From Streptomyces xiaopingdaonensis (GTDB lineage: Bacteria; Actinomycetota; Actinomycetes; Streptomycetales; Streptomycetaceae), in NCBI RefSeq assembly GCF_000262345.1, contig NZ_AJTQ01000052.1, forward strand, positions 1 through 49,659: a stretch of 49,659 nucleotides of DNA. The letters run 5' to 3'. The notes beneath the pieces are model-generated. The model saw nothing but the letters and a program-made list of their open reading frames with translations. It ran no database searches and was not told the origin of the DNA. How positions within the stretch are numbered: position 1 is the stretch's first letter; every line of letters starts with the position of its first letter. A program made the position numbers and the translations under genes. Positions 34,385-42,387 of this stretch are shown here, in pieces.

Positions 34385-36562
34385 ATGACCGAAGTCCCGT
34401 CCCCTCGCCTGCGTCTCCTCCGGGAGAGCTACGGGGACCCCGTGGGCGTCGAGGAGGCGCGGTCCAGGCACTGGGGCCGACTCGTCGCCGACGCCGAGCA
34501 CCGGGAACGCGTCACCCTCGTCGCCTGGGAAGGCGAGCGCCTCGCCGCCGTCGCGCCGCTGCCGCTCGCCGAGTCGCTCCCCGGACTCCTCGCCGGGACC
34601 GCCGGACGCGTCCCCCTCAGCGCGGCCCGCGCCAAGCTCGGCGACCTCGTCCGCCGCGCCACCGCGCCCTCCGACCCGGTGGCGCACGTCCTCACCCGCC
34701 ACGGTGTCGCCGTCGCCGTGCTCCTCGACGCCGCCCGCCTCCAGCCCCGGCGCCCCGACGCGGCACCGGAGTCGGCCCCCGCGCCCCGCCGCCTCGCCGC
34801 TCTCGGCGACACGCTCGGCGACGTCACGGCGCCCACCCTCCCGTACGGTCTCGCCGACCTCGACTCCGCGACCGGCGGGCTCCTCGCGGGAAAGCTCAGC
34901 CTCGTCGCCGCGGCGCCGGGAGCCGGCGGAAGCCTCCTCGCGGTGAACGTCGCCCGGCACGCCGCTCTCCGCCTCGGCCGTCCCGTCCTCTACGCGGCCT
35001 CCGGGCTGACGAGGGCCGACGTCGCCGCCCGCATCGTCTCGGCGGAGTCGGGCGCCGACTACCGCCGGCTCCGCTCGGGAAACCTGACGCCCCCCGAGCA
35101 CACCGCCGTCGAGGCCGCCACCGCCAGCCTCACCCGGGCCCCCGTCCACATCGACGACGGCGCCGAGTTGACCCCCGAAGCGGTGGCAGAGACCGCCCCG
35201 TGGATCGAGGGGCTCGCCCTCGTCGTCGTCGACCGCCTCCAGCACGCCCCCGACGAGGCGCTCCCGCTCTCCGGCGCCGCGCTGCCCTCCGCGGCCCGCG
35301 CCCTCTCGCGGCTCGCCCGGGACCTTGCGGTGCCGGTGCTCGCCGTCGTCGACTCCGACGCGCCCGAGACCGTCACCTCCCTCGACGCCGACACCACGCT
35401 GCTCCTCACCCGTACCGAGGAGGACGCCCGACTCCGCGTCGAGGAACGGGACTTCGGCACCCGCGCCCGCGTCACCCTGCGCCCCGACACCGCGCACGCC
35501 CGCTTCCTCGACGCGGCGGCCCCGGCGCCCGCGCCTGCCCCCGCGCCTGCCCCTGCCCCCGCACCGGCCCCTGCACGCGGTCCGAGTCCCGCACACGGCC
35601 GCACCCGTCCCGCCGGCACCGGCGTCGACGGGCGCATCGCCCGCACGGTGGCGCAGGTGCTCGACGAGCACGGGGGCGACGCGGACGAGGCCGCCGCCGC
35701 GCTCGTCAGGCGGGCGATCCCGGACGCGATGGAGCTGCTCGACGCATGCCGGATCGGGGGGCGCTACGACGTCGTCGGCCATCCGCCGCTGCCGGGCATC
35801 CTGCGGAAGAAGTCGGCACACGGCGCCGACGAGATCTGGGAGGCCCGCCCGCGCTGGACCCGCCCCCAACTCCCGCCGGGGCGGCACGAGGTGACCGCGC
35901 TCGACATCAACGGCGCCTACCTCTCCGCGCTCAAGACCCACCTTCCGCTCGGCGCGCTGGAGCACTCCGAGGGCAACGTGCACTCGACCCGCCGCGCCGG
36001 GCTGCACCTGATCACCCCGCCCGACTGGGAGCACGGCGACCACCTCCCCGACCCCCTCGGCAACCGCGAGGAGCCGGGCCCGGTGTGGGTCACCGAGCCC
36101 ACCCTCCGCCTCCTCAAGCGCCTCTCGACGGGGAAGTACGGGGCCCTGTGCGACCCGCCCGTGATCCTGGAGTCCTACACCTCGGGCGCCACGGAGAACC
36201 TCCTGGAGAAGTTCCGCCAGGTCCTCAGGGACGCGCGGGACGGGGCGATCGAGGAGGACGACGAGACGACCCTCGAGTACGTCAAGGCGATGTACTCCAA
36301 GTTCGTCTCCACCATGGGAGAATCCCACTTCAACCGGGACCTCTACCGCCCCGACTGGATGCACATCATCCGCTCCCAGGCGTTCGTCAACCTGTGGCTC
36401 AAGGCGCACAGGGCGCACCAGGCGGGCGTCCCCGTCGTCCGCGCGATGGGCACGGACGAGCTGCACGTGGCGGGGGAGTGGCGCCCGGTCTTCACCGAGG
36501 GGCGCGGGGTCTCCGAGGTGAAGGTGAAGGACGTCTACGCGGCAGGGAACCCGGGAGAGTAA
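34385..36562 (+). CDS. Tap-like telomere primase homologue with Phd-like and DnaB-like domains
   Basis: About 725 residues in four parts. (1) Residues ~76-118, VPLSAARAKLGDLVRRA to VLTRHGVAVAVLLDAAR, look like a Phd/YefM antitoxin fold. (2) Residues ~150-375 follow the DnaB C-terminal/KaiC ATPase pattern (GLADLDSATGGLLAGKLSLV, SAESGADYRRLRSGNL, LALVVVDRLQ), but the Walker A reads AAPGAGGS, lacking the catalytic Lys. (3) A Pro-Ala linker (~378-396). (4) Residues ~410-725 line up from memory with the catalytic part of Streptomyces Tap: TALDINGAYLSAL, GPVWVTEPTLRLL, EYVKAMYSKFVSTMG, YRPDWMHIIRSQAFVN, VRAMGTDELHV, which resemble polymerase palm motifs A, B and C. It is followed with no gap by a Tpg-like gene. 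Function inferred: replication or patching of a protein-capped DNA end. Confidence 0.7.
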   Translation: MTEVPSPRLRLLRESYGDPVGVEEARSRHWGRLVADAEHRERVTLVAWEGERLAAVAPLPLAESLPGLLAGTAGRVPLSAARAKLGDLVRRATAPSDPVAHVLTRHGVAVAVLLDAARLQPRRPDAAPESAPAPRRLAALGDTLGDVTAPTLPYGLADLDSATGGLLAGKLSLVAAAPGAGGSLLAVNVARHAALRLGRPVLYAASGLTRADVAARIVSAESGADYRRLRSGNLTPPEHTAVEAATASLTRAPVHIDDGAELTPEAVAETAPWIEGLALVVVDRLQHAPDEALPLSGAALPSAARALSRLARDLAVPVLAVVDSDAPETVTSLDADTTLLLTRTEEDARLRVEERDFGTRARVTLRPDTAHARFLDAAAPAPAPAPAPAPAPAPAPARGPSPAHGRTRPAGTGVDGRIARTVAQVLDEHGGDADEAAAALVRRAIPDAMELLDACRIGGRYDVVGHPPLPGILRKKSAHGADEIWEARPRWTRPQLPPGRHEVTALDINGAYLSALKTHLPLGALEHSEGNVHSTRRAGLHLITPPDWEHGDHLPDPLGNREEPGPVWVTEPTLRLLKRLSTGKYGALCDPPVILESYTSGATENLLEKFRQVLRDARDGAIEEDDETTLEYVKAMYSKFVSTMGESHFNRDLYRPDWMHIIRSQAFVNLWLKAHRAHQAGVPVVRAMGTDELHVAGEWRPVFTEGRGVSEVKVKDVYAAGNPGE

Positions 36563-37132
36563 GTGCCGGAGAGAACACACCAGTTCGGCCTCTACGGCGC
36601 GCGTGGCGAACTCGGCAGCCAGGCCGCGGCCCGCGTGCTCGACTCCCTCGTCGGCGGCATCGCGTCACCCGTGACCACCAGGCGCGGTCTCATGGCGCGC
36701 CTGCGGTACCTGACGAGGTCGAGCGCCGGCTACGAGGCGATGCGTGACGCCGGCCTCACCGTCACGCAGCGGACGATCAGGGCATGGCTCGCGCAGCGTC
36801 AGCGCCCCAACCGCCCCAACCTCGCCCGGATCGACAGGGCTTACTGGACGCTCCGCCGCCGCAACGTCGCCCGGTACCTCCTCCAGCGCCTGAACAGCCG
36901 GGGCGGCACCCGCGTCGAGATCCACCCGCTCGACCAGGCCGAGGTGCTGGTGCCGCGCCAACGCGTCCTGGAGTACCGCAGGTTGAACATCCGGCGCTGG
37001 GACGCGATCGTCGAGGCGTGGGCCGCGGGGGACGCCGCGGCCCTGGACGACGCCTGGGTCGAGCAGATCGTCGACCTGGGCTCGCAGTGGGGGAAGTACG
37101 AGTACGTGACGTCCGTCGGCTTCTCTGCCTGA
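36563..37132 (+). CDS. Tpg-like terminal-protein homologue
   Basis: A 189-residue basic protein whose GTG immediately follows the TAA of the Tap-like gene, so the two are translationally coupled. The region RYLTRSSAGYEAMRDAGLT, TQRTIRAWLAQRQRPNRPN and the Arg-rich helix following it (about residues 48-110) resembles the HTH/DNA-binding part of the streptomycete telomere terminal protein Tpg (~185 residues), which caps linear chromosome ends. The C-terminal half (YRRLNIRRWDAIVEAWAAGDAAALDDAWVEQIV) is not recognisable to me. The Tap-Tpg gene order and sizes match the telomere operon. Identification is by motif and context only. Confidence 0.6.
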   Translation: MPERTHQFGLYGARGELGSQAAARVLDSLVGGIASPVTTRRGLMARLRYLTRSSAGYEAMRDAGLTVTQRTIRAWLAQRQRPNRPNLARIDRAYWTLRRRNVARYLLQRLNSRGGTRVEIHPLDQAEVLVPRQRVLEYRRLNIRRWDAIVEAWAAGDAAALDDAWVEQIVDLGSQWGKYEYVTSVGFSA

Positions 37133-37473
37133 CGGCGGCCGCACGGCCCCCGACGCCGGACGCTCCGGGCGGGCCGCCCGGAGCCGGGCGGAACGGCGCA
37201 TGCGGGGGGCCAGCGACACCGGCCGGCCGCCGGGCCTCCGAACCGGCCGGCTCCCGGCCGCGCGACGTCCGAGCCCGTCGGCGGGGCGGCGCACCCGCAG
37301 CTCGACATCGGGCGGTGCCGGGCGCGTTCCGAACTCCGCATGCCGATCCGACCGGCGTCGCCCGGCGGCGCCGGCACGCTGTGCTCGCAACCGTCGTCCA
37401 TCGGCGCCCCGTTGACGCGAGCGCACCGTCCGGCGCGCGCAGTCGTCGCCTTCGGTCGCGCGCGCGTTCCCGA
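37133..37473. other. Gene-free stretch after the Tap/Tpg-like genes
   Basis: 341 GC-rich bases with no plausible gene. It contains the hairpin at 37163-37183 (listed separately) and otherwise nothing I can name. The flanking genes converge here. Confidence 0.6.
37163..37183. terminator. Hairpin terminator after the Tpg-like gene
   Basis: CTCCGGGCGG, one central base, then CCGCCCGGAG: a perfect inverted repeat with ten-base arms that can form an eight-pair stem, 31 bases after the stop. Confidence 0.6.
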
Positions 37474-38163
37474 CTACGGCACCGCGGCCTCGCTGTCAAC
37501 GGCCCCCGTACGTTGCGGAGTTGCCGCGAGTTCGGCGACGACGCTGTCGACGTGGGCCCGAGCCGCTGCCTCCGCGGCGGCGCCGTCGCCCGTGACCACC
37601 GCCTCGATGATCGCCAGGTGCTGGGGGAGCGACTGCGCGGGGCGGCCGGGACGGAGTGCGAGGCGGAACTGGAAGCGGACGGTCTGGCCGTTGAGGCGGT
37701 CGAGGAGGCTCGTCGCCACCTCCTGGCCGCTCGCGCGGGCGACGGTGTCGTGGAGGCGCCGGTTGAGCGCCGAGTAGGCGTCGAGGTCGCCGTCGGCGAC
37801 GGCGCGGCTCATCTGCTCGCCGATGGCACGGAGTTCGGCGCGGTCCGCGTCGCCCGCCGAGGCTGCCGCCCTCCGGGCGCAGAGGCTCTCCAGGGCGGCC
37901 CGGCACTCGGTGATCTGCACCGCCTCCTCGACGGAGATCACCCGGACCCGTGCGCCGCGCCTGGGTATCAGTTCGACCAGGCCCTCGGCAGCGAGGTCCT
38001 GGAGCGCTTCGCGTACCGCGCTGCGAGTGGTGCCGAACGTCTCCGACAGCTCCTGCTCGACGAGGCGTTGGCCGGGCGCCATCTCGCCGGCGGAGAGCCT
38101 CGCGCGGATGCCGGCCCCGACGACGCGGCGCCCTTCCTGACCGGTGACCTGGCCGTCCGCCAC
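37474..38163 (-). CDS. GntR/FadR-family regulator of the PDC operon
   Basis: A 229-residue regulator. The GntR winged helix is at about residues 12-75 (GQRLVEQELSETFGTTRSAVREAL, then LIPRRGARVRV). The helical FCD ligand domain follows (residues ~90-215), with metal/ligand residues in ECRAALE, LNRRLHDTV and LPQHLAIIEAV (His near the usual FCD positions). GTG 38163 has AGAGGAG eight bases upstream; longer in-frame starts would place the operator inside the coding region. It is divergent from the PDC catabolic operon and most likely represses it until an aromatic intermediate binds. Confidence 0.9.
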   Translation of the reverse strand: MADGQVTGQEGRRVVGAGIRARLSAGEMAPGQRLVEQELSETFGTTRSAVREALQDLAAEGLVELIPRRGARVRVISVEEAVQITECRAALESLCARRAAASAGDADRAELRAIGEQMSRAVADGDLDAYSALNRRLHDTVARASGQEVATSLLDRLNGQTVRFQFRLALRPGRPAQSLPQHLAIIEAVVTGDGAAAEAAARAHVDSVVAELAATPQRTGAVDSEAAVP

Positions 38164-38239
38164 CCGTACCGCTCCTCTGCTCGCACTCAACTCGCCGTCC
38201 CCCGCAGGGGGCTGGCCAGGGAGTCTACCGGCCCCGACC

Positions 38240-38304
38240 TTGTTGATGACAATGGAAAATTTTTCATCAACCATATTGTCAACAATCTCGTTGACGGTTA
38301 CGTT
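38240..38304. promoter_or_regulatory. Operator and promoter of the PDC operon
   Basis: An AT-rich island with ATTGTCAACAAT (38275-38286) and TTGTTGATGACAATGG (38240-38255), which together form a longer imperfect inverted repeat. TTGTCA at 38276-38281 and TACGTT at 38299-38304 are 17 bases apart and fit a -35/-10 pair reading to the operon. The repeat overlaps the -35, as expected for a GntR repressor. A TTGACA also occurs on the opposite strand for the regulator gene. Confidence 0.65.
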
Positions 38305-38342
38305 CCCTGCGTCACCTCCTCGGAAGGGAGCCACGGACCACC

Positions 38343-39560
38343 ATGACGCCGTCCACCCCTCGGCCCGCCGACGCCGTGCTCCGGCAGGGCATCCGTCGCC
38401 ACGGCGAACAGACCGCGGTGCCCTGCTGGTTCATGCGCGGCGGCACCTCGCGCGGCCCGTTCTTCCGCGCCGGCGACCTCCCCGCCGAGACGGCCGCGAG
38501 GGACGCCGTGCTCCTCGCCGCGCTCGGCTCGCCCGACCCCCGCCAGGTCGACGGCCTCGGCGGCGCCCACCCGCTCACCAGCAAGGCCGGCATCGTCGGA
38601 CCGAGCCAACTCCCCGACGTCGACCTGGAGTTCCGGTTCGCCCAGCTCCAGCCCGACAGCGACGTCGTCGACACCACCCCCAACTGCGGCAACATGCTCG
38701 CCGCCGTCGTCCCCTTCGCCCTCGAAGCGGGGCTCCTCGCGGCCCGCGGAGAGACCACCACGGCGCGAGTCCGCACCCTCAACACCGGCCTCACCGCCGA
38801 CATCACGGTGCGCACCCCGCTCGGGCCCGACGGCCGGTACGTCGCCTACGAAGGCGAGGCACGCATCGACGGCGTCCCCGGCACCGCGGCGCCCGTGAGC
38901 GTCGGCTTCCTCGACACCGAGGGTTCCGTCTGCACCGCGCTCCTGCCCACCGGGCACGTGCGGGACCGCGTCGAGGTCGAGGGGCTCGGCCCCGTCGACG
39001 TCACCTGCATCGACAACGGGATGCCGCTCGTCCTCGTCCCCGCGACGGCACTCGGCCGCACCGGGTACGAGCCGGCCGCGGAACTCACCGCCGACGCCGA
39101 ACTGCGCACGCACCTGGAGCGGTTGCGGCTGGCGTGCGGGCGGCGCATGGGCCTCGGCGACGTGGCCGACCTCAACTACCCCAAGATGACGCTGACGGCG
39201 CCCCCCGCCGAGGGCGGCGCCGTCGCCACCCGGAGCTTCATCCCGCACGTCTGCCACGCCTCGATCGGCGTCCTCGCAGCCGTCACCGTCGCCACGGCCT
39301 GCGTCCTCGACGGCACCGTCGCGCACGAAGTGGCGACGCTCCCCGCGGCCGAGCCGCAGGAGGGGGGCGGCTTCGCCACGACCGTCTCCGTCGAGCACCC
39401 CTCGGGGGAGTTCAGCGTCGCACTCGGACTCGACGCGGATCGCCGCACCGTCACGCGCTCCGCGCTGCTGCGCACGGCCCGACTGATCATGGCCGGCGAG
39501 GTCATGGTCCCCGCGGCCGCAAGCCCCGCCCCGCACGACCACCAGGAGGACCAGCGATGA
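38343..39560 (+). CDS. galD: 4-oxalomesaconate tautomerase (PrpF family)
   Basis: A 405-residue member of the PrpF/DapF-like isomerase family, recognised by FMRGGTSRGPFF near residue 30 and by TPNCGNMLAAVVPFALEAG (about 110-128). In the gallate and PCA 4,5-cleavage pathways this tautomerase (GalD or LigU) converts 4-oxalomesaconate between its tautomers so that the hydratase can act. Family members also include methylaconitate isomerases, but the ligJ, ligK and ligI neighbours point to oxalomesaconate. The stop overlaps the ligJ start (ATGA). About 35 extra residues at both ends compared with GalD. Confidence 0.85.
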   Translation: MTPSTPRPADAVLRQGIRRHGEQTAVPCWFMRGGTSRGPFFRAGDLPAETAARDAVLLAALGSPDPRQVDGLGGAHPLTSKAGIVGPSQLPDVDLEFRFAQLQPDSDVVDTTPNCGNMLAAVVPFALEAGLLAARGETTTARVRTLNTGLTADITVRTPLGPDGRYVAYEGEARIDGVPGTAAPVSVGFLDTEGSVCTALLPTGHVRDRVEVEGLGPVDVTCIDNGMPLVLVPATALGRTGYEPAAELTADAELRTHLERLRLACGRRMGLGDVADLNYPKMTLTAPPAEGGAVATRSFIPHVCHASIGVLAAVTVATACVLDGTVAHEVATLPAAEPQEGGGFATTVSVEHPSGEFSVALGLDADRRTVTRSALLRTARLIMAGEVMVPAAASPAPHDHQEDQR

Positions 39561-40582
39561 TCATCGACTGCCACGGCCACTACACCACGGCGCCGCCGGC
39601 GCTGGCGCAGTGGCGGGAGCAGCAGATCGCCGCCCTCGAAGGACCCGCAGCGCCGCCGGACCCCGCGGGGCCGCACCTCGGCGACGACGAGATACGCGAA
39701 AGCATCGAGTCCAACCAGCTCCGCCTCATGGACGAGCGCGGCATCGACCTCACCGTCTTCTCGCCGCGTGCCTCCTTCATGGCGCACCACGTCGGCGACT
39801 TCGCCACCTCGCAGGAGTGGGCGGCCCGCTGCAACGACCTCTGCCACCGGGTGAGCGCCCTCTACCCCGAGCGGTTCGCCCCCGCGGCCATGCTCCCGCA
39901 GTCGCCCGGCGTCGACCCCGCCACCTGTGTCCCCGAACTCCTCCGCGCCGTCGAGGAGTTGGGCGCCGTCGCGGTCAACCTCAACCCCGACCCGTCCGGC
40001 GGCCACTGGAGCGCGCCCCCGCTCACCGACCGTGCCTGGTACCCGCTCTACGAGAAGCTGGTCGAGCTCGACGTGCCGGCCATGGTCCACGTGAGCACCA
40101 GCGTCAACCCGGCCTTCCACACCACGGGCGGCCACTACCTCAACGCCGACACCACGGCGTTCATGCAGCTCCTCCAGGGCGACCTGTTCGCCGACTTCCC
40201 CACGCTGCGCCTGATCGTCCCGCACGGCGGCGGTGCCGTCCCCTACCACTGGGGCCGCTTCCGCGGGCTCGCCGCGGCGCTCGGGCGCCCGCCGCTCGAG
40301 GAACACCTCCTCGGCAACGTCTTCTTCGACACCTGCGTCTACCACCAACCCGGCATCGATCTGCTCCTCGGAGTCGTGCCGACCCGGAACGTGCTCTTCG
40401 CCTCGGAGATGATCGGCGCCGTCCGCGGCGTCGACCCCCGCACCGGGTTCGCCTTCGACGACACCCGCCGCTACGTCGAGTCGGCGGGGCTCTCGCCCGA
40501 GGACCTCGCCGCCGTCGAGGAGCGCAACGCCCGCACCGTCTATCCCCGCCTGGACGCCCTGCTGCGGCGTCAGGGCCGCTGA
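39557..40582 (+). CDS. ligJ: 4-oxalomesaconate hydratase
   Basis: A 341-residue amidohydrolase-superfamily lyase that adds water to 4-oxalomesaconate to give 4-carboxy-4-hydroxy-2-oxoadipate. The length equals LigJ. The N-terminal IIDCHGHYTTAPPAL holds the HxH metal pair, and FSPRASFMAHHVGDF, MLPQSPGVDP, LNPDPSGGHW, VIPHGGGAVPYHWGRF-type and LFASEMIGAVRG segments follow the LigJ pattern almost residue by residue from memory. The ATG overlaps the galD stop by four bases. It is part of the PDC operon. Confidence 0.93.
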   Translation: MIIDCHGHYTTAPPALAQWREQQIAALEGPAAPPDPAGPHLGDDEIRESIESNQLRLMDERGIDLTVFSPRASFMAHHVGDFATSQEWAARCNDLCHRVSALYPERFAPAAMLPQSPGVDPATCVPELLRAVEELGAVAVNLNPDPSGGHWSAPPLTDRAWYPLYEKLVELDVPAMVHVSTSVNPAFHTTGGHYLNADTTAFMQLLQGDLFADFPTLRLIVPHGGGAVPYHWGRFRGLAAALGRPPLEEHLLGNVFFDTCVYHQPGIDLLLGVVPTRNVLFASEMIGAVRGVDPRTGFAFDDTRRYVESAGLSPEDLAAVEERNARTVYPRLDALLRRQGR

Positions 40583-40601
40583 CCACGCACAAGGAGCCGT
40601 C

Positions 40602-41285
40602 GTGTTCGCACTCGGTGTCGTACACCGCACCGTCAACCGCCCGTCGACCGCAGACGTCGAAGCGCTCTCGAAGTTCGGGGTGAGCACCCTCCACGAGGCG
40701 ATGGGCCGCGTCGGGCTGATGCGCCCCTACCTGCGCCCGGTCTACCGCGGGGCCCGACTCTGCGGCCCCGCCGTCACGGTGCTTCTCCAACCGGGCGACA
40801 ACTGGATGCTGCACGTCGCGGCCGAGCAGGTACGGCCGGGGGACGTGGTCGTCGCCGCCTGCACGACCGAGAGCGAGGACGGGTTCTTCGGCGAACTCCT
40901 CGCCACCTCGCTGCGCGCGCAGGGCGCACGCGGCCTCGTCATCGACGGCGGCTGCCGCGACGTGGCCGAGTTGGAGGCGATGGACTTCCCCGTCTTCTCC
41001 CGGGCCGTCAACGCCAAGGGCACGGTCAAGGCCACCCTCGGCTCCGTCAACGTGCCCGTGGTCTGCGCCAACGCGCCCGTACGCCCCGGCGACGTCGTCG
41101 CCGCCGACGCCGACGGCGTGGTCGTCGTCCCCGCCGAGCGCGCCGCCGAGGTCGCCGAGGCGGCGGCGCGCCGCGAGGCCAACGAGGAAGGGAAGCGGCA
41201 GCGCTTCGCCGCCGGGGAACTCGGCCTCGACATGTACGCCATGCGCGAGCCGCTCCGCGAAGCGGGCCTCCGCTACCTCGACTGA
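40602..41285 (+). CDS. ligK: 4-carboxy-4-hydroxy-2-oxoadipate aldolase
   Basis: A 227-residue RraA-fold class II aldolase that splits 4-carboxy-4-hydroxy-2-oxoadipate into pyruvate and oxaloacetate, the last step of the pathway. The catalytic signature IDGGCRDVAELEAM (Arg-Asp pair) is at about residues 113-126, and GELLATSLRAQGARGLVIDG precedes it. C-terminal KGTVKATLGSVNVPVVCANAPV is family-typical. GTG 40602 has AGGAG six bases upstream. The same enzyme also decarboxylates oxaloacetate in other bacteria. Confidence 0.92.
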   Translation: MFALGVVHRTVNRPSTADVEALSKFGVSTLHEAMGRVGLMRPYLRPVYRGARLCGPAVTVLLQPGDNWMLHVAAEQVRPGDVVVAACTTESEDGFFGELLATSLRAQGARGLVIDGGCRDVAELEAMDFPVFSRAVNAKGTVKATLGSVNVPVVCANAPVRPGDVVAADADGVVVVPAERAAEVAEAAARREANEEGKRQRFAAGELGLDMYAMREPLREAGLRYLD

Positions 41286-41334
41286 CCCCGTCCGCACCAC
41301 GTACCGCCGGTCGCCCGCCGGCGGCGCGCACCAC

Positions 41335-41356
41335 CCGGCACCCCTCCGCGTGCCGG
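41335..41356. other. Intercistronic hairpin between ligK and ligI
   Basis: CCGGCAC, an eight-base loop, and GTGCCGG form a seven-pair stem ending 13 bases before the ligI start, overlapping its leader. It may process or partly terminate the transcript and so lower ligI and transporter expression. Confidence 0.4.
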
Positions 41357-41369
41357 CCGAGGAGGAGAG

Positions 41370-42290
41370 ATGAGTACGCGCTTCACCAAGACCCCGGGCT
41401 GGCTCGACTGGCACCCGGACCCGGCGAAGCCGACGTACCGGCTGCCGTCGGGAGCCGTGGACGCGCACTGCCACGTCTTCGGTCCCGGCGACGAGTTCCC
41501 CTACGCCGCCGCACGCAAGTACACGCCCTGCGACGCGAGCAAGGAGCAACTCTTCGCGCTCCGCGACCACTTGGGCGTCTCCCGGAACGTCGTCGTCCAG
41601 GCCACCTGCCACGGCGCCGACAACACGGCGATGCTCGACGCCGTCCGCTCGGCAGGGGGCCGCGCCCGCGGCGTCGCCACCGTGCGTCCCGACGTCACCG
41701 ACGCCGAGCTGCGCCGCCTCGACGCGGCCGGGGTACGAGGCGTTCGCTTCAACTTCCTCAAGCGGCTCGTCGGAGCCGCGCCGCAGGACGACCTCGCCCG
41801 TATCGCGGCGAGGGTCGCACCGCTCGGGTGGCACGTGGTGCTCTACTTCGAGGCCGCCGACCTTCCCGAGCTGGAAGGGTTCTTCGCCGCCCTGCCCACT
41901 CCGCTCGTCATCGACCACATGGGCCGCCCCGACGTCCGGGAGCCCGTCTCGGGGCCGCAGTTCACGCGGTTCCTGCGGTTCGCCGAGCGCAACGACGTGT
42001 GGGTGAAGGTGAGTTGCCCCGAGCGGCTCAGCCTCACCGGGCCCGCCGCGCTCGACGGCGAGCGGAGCGCCTACGCCGACGTCGTGCCCTTCGCGCGCAC
42101 GGTCGTCGAGGAGTTCCCCGACCGCGTGCTGTGGGGCACCGACTGGCCCCACCCCAACCTCACAGAACACATGCCCGACGACGGGCTGCTCGTCGACCAC
42201 ATCCCTCACGTGGCCCCCACCGAGCAGCAGCGCCACAAGCTCCTCGTCGACAACCCCGTGCGGCTCTACTGGCCGGAAGAGACGGCCTGA
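41370..42290 (+). CDS. ligI: 2-pyrone-4,6-dicarboxylate lactonase
   Basis: A 306-residue amidohydrolase-superfamily enzyme that opens the lactone ring of 2-pyrone-4,6-dicarboxylate (PDC). The metal-site region AVDAHCHVFGPGDEFPY, the substrate segment KYTPCDASKEQLFALRDHLG, FVQATCHGADN-like VVVQATCHGADNTAML, and the catalytic Asp in LWGTDWPHPN match LigI closely. PDC arises when LigC oxidises 4-carboxy-2-hydroxymuconate semialdehyde or when gallate-type substrates cyclise. GGAGGAGAG lies before the ATG. LigI does not need a divalent metal in characterised cases. Confidence 0.94.
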   Translation: MSTRFTKTPGWLDWHPDPAKPTYRLPSGAVDAHCHVFGPGDEFPYAAARKYTPCDASKEQLFALRDHLGVSRNVVVQATCHGADNTAMLDAVRSAGGRARGVATVRPDVTDAELRRLDAAGVRGVRFNFLKRLVGAAPQDDLARIAARVAPLGWHVVLYFEAADLPELEGFFAALPTPLVIDHMGRPDVREPVSGPQFTRFLRFAERNDVWVKVSCPERLSLTGPAALDGERSAYADVVPFARTVVEEFPDRVLWGTDWPHPNLTEHMPDDGLLVDHIPHVAPTEQQRHKLLVDNPVRLYWPEETA

Positions 42291-42387
42291 CCGGCCCGTC
42301 CCGCCACCGCCCCGTCCCACCTGCCGCGACGGCGGTCGCTAGCGCCTGCGCCGAGACCGCCGCCCTCCCCTCTCCGAAGGCGTTGCC

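Noticed and set aside
35515..35575. Pro-Ala tandem repeat as a minisatellite or CRISPR-like element
   Set aside because: It is a short in-frame codon repeat (GCGCCC/GCCCCT type) encoding a flexible linker; there are no spacers.
34385..36562. Ordinary replicative DnaB helicase
   Set aside because: It has only a DnaB-like middle part without the Walker Lys, lacks the DnaB N-terminal domain, and its last 310 residues fit Tap-type sequences better.
38343..39560. 2-methylaconitate cis-trans isomerase PrpF of the methylcitrate pathway
   Set aside because: Same family, but no prpB, prpC or acnD neighbours; ligJ, ligK and ligI in the same operon point to oxalomesaconate.
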